NCBI RefSeq assembly: GCF_004217555.1
Contig: NZ_SHKW01000001.1
Span: 3,472,001 to 3,536,000, forward strand
Origin: Edaphobacter modestus
GTDB taxonomy: Bacteria > Acidobacteriota > Terriglobia > Terriglobales > Acidobacteriaceae
DNA length: 64,000 nucleotides
Direction: 5' to 3'
The notes under the pieces are model-generated. The model saw only the letters and a program-made list of their open reading frames with translations, did no database searches and was not told the DNA's origin. The first letter of the stretch is position 1. Each line of letters starts with the position of its first letter. This document shows, in pieces, positions 62,252 to 64,000 of the stretch. The translations under genes were made by a program, and so were the position numbers.

Positions 62252-64000
62252 ATGGCTCTGTTTCGGGATGTGGCAAATCTTGCGGAGATGCTGGCCGGCG
62301 AGGCAAGCCGGCTGAAGAAGCGGGCTGCCATTGCGGAGGCGATTCGCACGGTGCATGAAGCTGCTCCCGAGAGCGAAGACGCGGGAAGATTCGCGCTTTC
62401 CATCGCCGGAACCCCCTTCGCCGAGGCAGATCCGCGCAAGCTGAACGCGGGAGGGGCGCTGTTGTCGAAGGCTCTTCTGGAGGTAAGCGGGGCGACGCAG
62501 GTCGCGTTGACCGCTGCCTATCGAAAGCACGGCGATCTTGGGGCCGCGGGGTTCGATCTGCTCAGCACGAAGGATGCCGGGGACAGCCGATTATCCCTCG
62601 CCGAAGTGGCCGAGGCATTCGCTGCCATGGCCGTGGCGCGAACGACGGCGGTGCGCGCCGGCCTGGTTGAGGGCTTGCTGCGCCGGGCCACACCCATTGA
62701 AGCAAAGTATCTGTTGAAGCTGATGATCGGAGACATGCGCATCGGCGTGAAGCAGAGCCTGGTGGAAGAGGCCATCGCGGCAGCTTCGTCGAGCTCGGTT
62801 GCCGAGGTGCGCCACGCCGTTATGCTCGAGGCCGATCTCGGCTTTGCCGTTCGGCGTGCCTTCGAACGAACCTTAAGCGAAGCGCGCATGCGGCTCTTTC
62901 ATCCGCTCGGCTTCATGCTCGCCTCGCCCGTCGAAACTCCGGAAGAAGCAGTGGAGCGTTTCGAGCAGAAGCCGGAGATTGCGGCTGTTGCGAAGAAGGC
63001 GAAAAAGAAAAAGACCAGGGGGGACGACACAGATAAGGAGACAGACGCTGCTTCTCCCGAAGCCACTCTCTCCGAGTCTCCTATCGCGCCCGGGCAACGC
63101 ATCATCGCCGCTTTCCTCGAAGACAAGTACGACGGCATGCGGGCACAGTTGCATTGCGGCGATCCGAGCCAGCCGGACCGCGTCGCTATCTACTCCCGCA
63201 ATAAAGAAGATGTGACCGAAAGCTATCCCGAGCTCGAGGAGGCATTTGCGACGGCCAGCAGCGCGGCCACGGGGCCACTCATCTTCGACGGCGAGATCCT
63301 GGGCTGGGATCTCAAGGAAGGCCGTGCCCTGCCCTTCGCCGTGCTGGGCCAGCGCATCGGCCGCAAGCGCGTCTCGAATGCGTGGCGCGAGCAGGTTCCC
63401 GTCGTCTTTATGGTGTTCGACCTGATCTTCGCCGACGGAGAGCTTCTGCTGAACCTTCCCCTGCGCGAGAGACGCAATCGGCTGGAAGCAGTGGTCGAGC
63501 GTCTCGTCGAGACCGCACGCTCTCCTCTCGCCGTGGATGAACGCCGCAAGCTGCCGCAGGGTGTCATGTTCGCGGAGCCCGACGGGGATTCCATCGAGCG
63601 GTTGATGCTGGCGCCATCGCGGCTGGTGGAGTCCGTCGAAGACATCGAACGCGCCTACGCCGATGCACGCGCACGCGCCAACGAAGGTGTCATGCTGAAG
63701 GCAGCAGAATCGGTATATCAGCCCGGCCGTCGTGGACTGGCATGGCTGAAGCTCAAGCGCGAGCTGGCAACGCTCGATGTCGTGGTCACGGGAGCCGAGT
63801 TCGGTCACGGCAAGCGAGCCGGAATCCTCAGCGATTACACCTTCGCCGTGCGCGGCCCCGACTATGAGACGACCGGCGAGTTGCTGAATGTGGGCAAGGC
63901 GTACTCCGGCCTCACCGATGCCGAGATCGCGGAGCTGAGCGCATGGATGATGGACCACACCCTCGAGGATCGCGGCTTCTTCCGCACGGTCGAGCCGCTC
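62252..64000 (+). CDS. ATP-dependent DNA ligase (3' end outside window)
   Basis: The frame runs from the ATG at 62252 to the window edge (583 codons, incomplete). The N-terminal DNA-binding domain (about residues 1-240) contains MIGDMRIGVKQSLVEEAIAA. A Lys-rich, charged linker at residues 247-275 (AKKAKKKKTRGDD) precedes the catalytic core. The adenylated lysine is Lys292 in EDKYDGMRAQL (KxDG), with FDGEILGWD, NEGVMLKAAESVYQ and LAWLKLKRE as motifs III, IV and V, and an OB-fold starting near TLDVVVTGAE. It is a Lig1/LigB-type repair ligase, additional to the usual NAD-dependent LigA. It is divergent from cysK. Confidence 0.94.
   Translation, partial: MALFRDVANLAEMLAGEASRLKKRAAIAEAIRTVHEAAPESEDAGRFALSIAGTPFAEADPRKLNAGGALLSKALLEVSGATQVALTAAYRKHGDLGAAGFDLLSTKDAGDSRLSLAEVAEAFAAMAVARTTAVRAGLVEGLLRRATPIEAKYLLKLMIGDMRIGVKQSLVEEAIAAASSSSVAEVRHAVMLEADLGFAVRRAFERTLSEARMRLFHPLGFMLASPVETPEEAVERFEQKPEIAAVAKKAKKKKTRGDDTDKETDAASPEATLSESPIAPGQRIIAAFLEDKYDGMRAQLHCGDPSQPDRVAIYSRNKEDVTESYPELEEAFATASSAATGPLIFDGEILGWDLKEGRALPFAVLGQRIGRKRVSNAWREQVPVVFMVFDLIFADGELLLNLPLRERRNRLEAVVERLVETARSPLAVDERRKLPQGVMFAEPDGDSIERLMLAPSRLVESVEDIERAYADARARANEGVMLKAAESVYQPGRRGLAWLKLKRELATLDVVVTGAEFGHGKRAGILSDYTFAVRGPDYETTGELLNVGKAYSGLTDAEIAELSAWMMDHTLEDRGFFRTVEPL

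Noticed and set aside
62135..62530. 132-codon N-terminal extension of CysK
   Set aside because: It would run through the divergent DNA ligase start. The GTG at 62134 has a good ribosome site and the standard CysK N-terminus.

Overview
This window looks like chromosomal DNA of an acidobacterium, most likely class Terriglobia (Granulicella/Edaphobacter/Terriglobus type). That is an inference. It rests on the roughly 60% GC composition, a 1,157-residue Oar-like TonB-dependent receptor with an N-terminal carboxypeptidase-regulatory domain, many secreted glycoside hydrolases, a PEP-CTERM protein, secreted families typical of Acidobacteriota, and a core gene set (ruvB, hslVU, clpB, prfA, prmC, cysK, tal, mutY) that is not proteobacterial in layout. 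No rRNA, tRNA or CRISPR array was seen.

Layout. 1-13.3 kb: ruvB, a NIPSNAP protein, a DHA2 efflux pump, a GH27 alpha-galactosidase, a fibronectin-III lipoprotein, an FAH-family hydrolase, transaldolase, two tandem acyltransferase-3 membrane proteins and a CDF metal exporter. 14-17.1 kb: the HslVU protease operon, with a small two-gene nucleotidyltransferase module lying between hslV and hslU, then a stand-alone molybdopterin-binding TOBE protein. 17.3-23.4 kb: accessory region with an alpha/beta hydrolase, a glycine-zipper protein of unknown function, a complete IS5-type insertion sequence, a divergent HxlR regulator/SDR pair and OsmC. 23.5-33.2 kb: carbohydrate block (GH92, an MGH1-type (alpha/alpha)6 hydrolase, GH18 chitinase-like) with M28 peptidase and MutY between. 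33.2-35.2 kb: small genes separated by a dispersed intergenic repeat family. 35.2-49.8 kb: an RlmI-type rRNA methyltransferase, an ExeM-like secreted nuclease, a PEP-CTERM protein, a glycosyltransferase, hsp20-clpB, and a divergent epimerase/FAD-oxidoreductase pair. 49.9-64 kb: the Oar-like receptor, prmC, an exported two-domain VOC protein, a second GH27, a low-GC possible nuclease, prfA, a P-loop kinase next to cysK, and an ATP-dependent DNA ligase cut by the window end.

How the genes fit together. The receptor and the five secreted glycosidases suggest a cell that breaks down plant, fungal and microbial glycans: alpha-galactosides, alpha-mannosides and chitin-like polymers. The acyltransferases, glycosyltransferase, epimerase, FAD mutase-like enzyme and PEP-CTERM protein point to cell-surface or exopolysaccharide assembly. 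HslVU, ClpB, Hsp20 and OsmC form a stress-response component.

The features most worth a second look are four: the hslV-module-hslU arrangement with its doubly frameshifted nucleotidyltransferase; the 35-residue extension in front of the HslV catalytic threonine; the dispersed ~95-bp intergenic repeat; and the uncharacterised domain fused to the GH18 enzyme.
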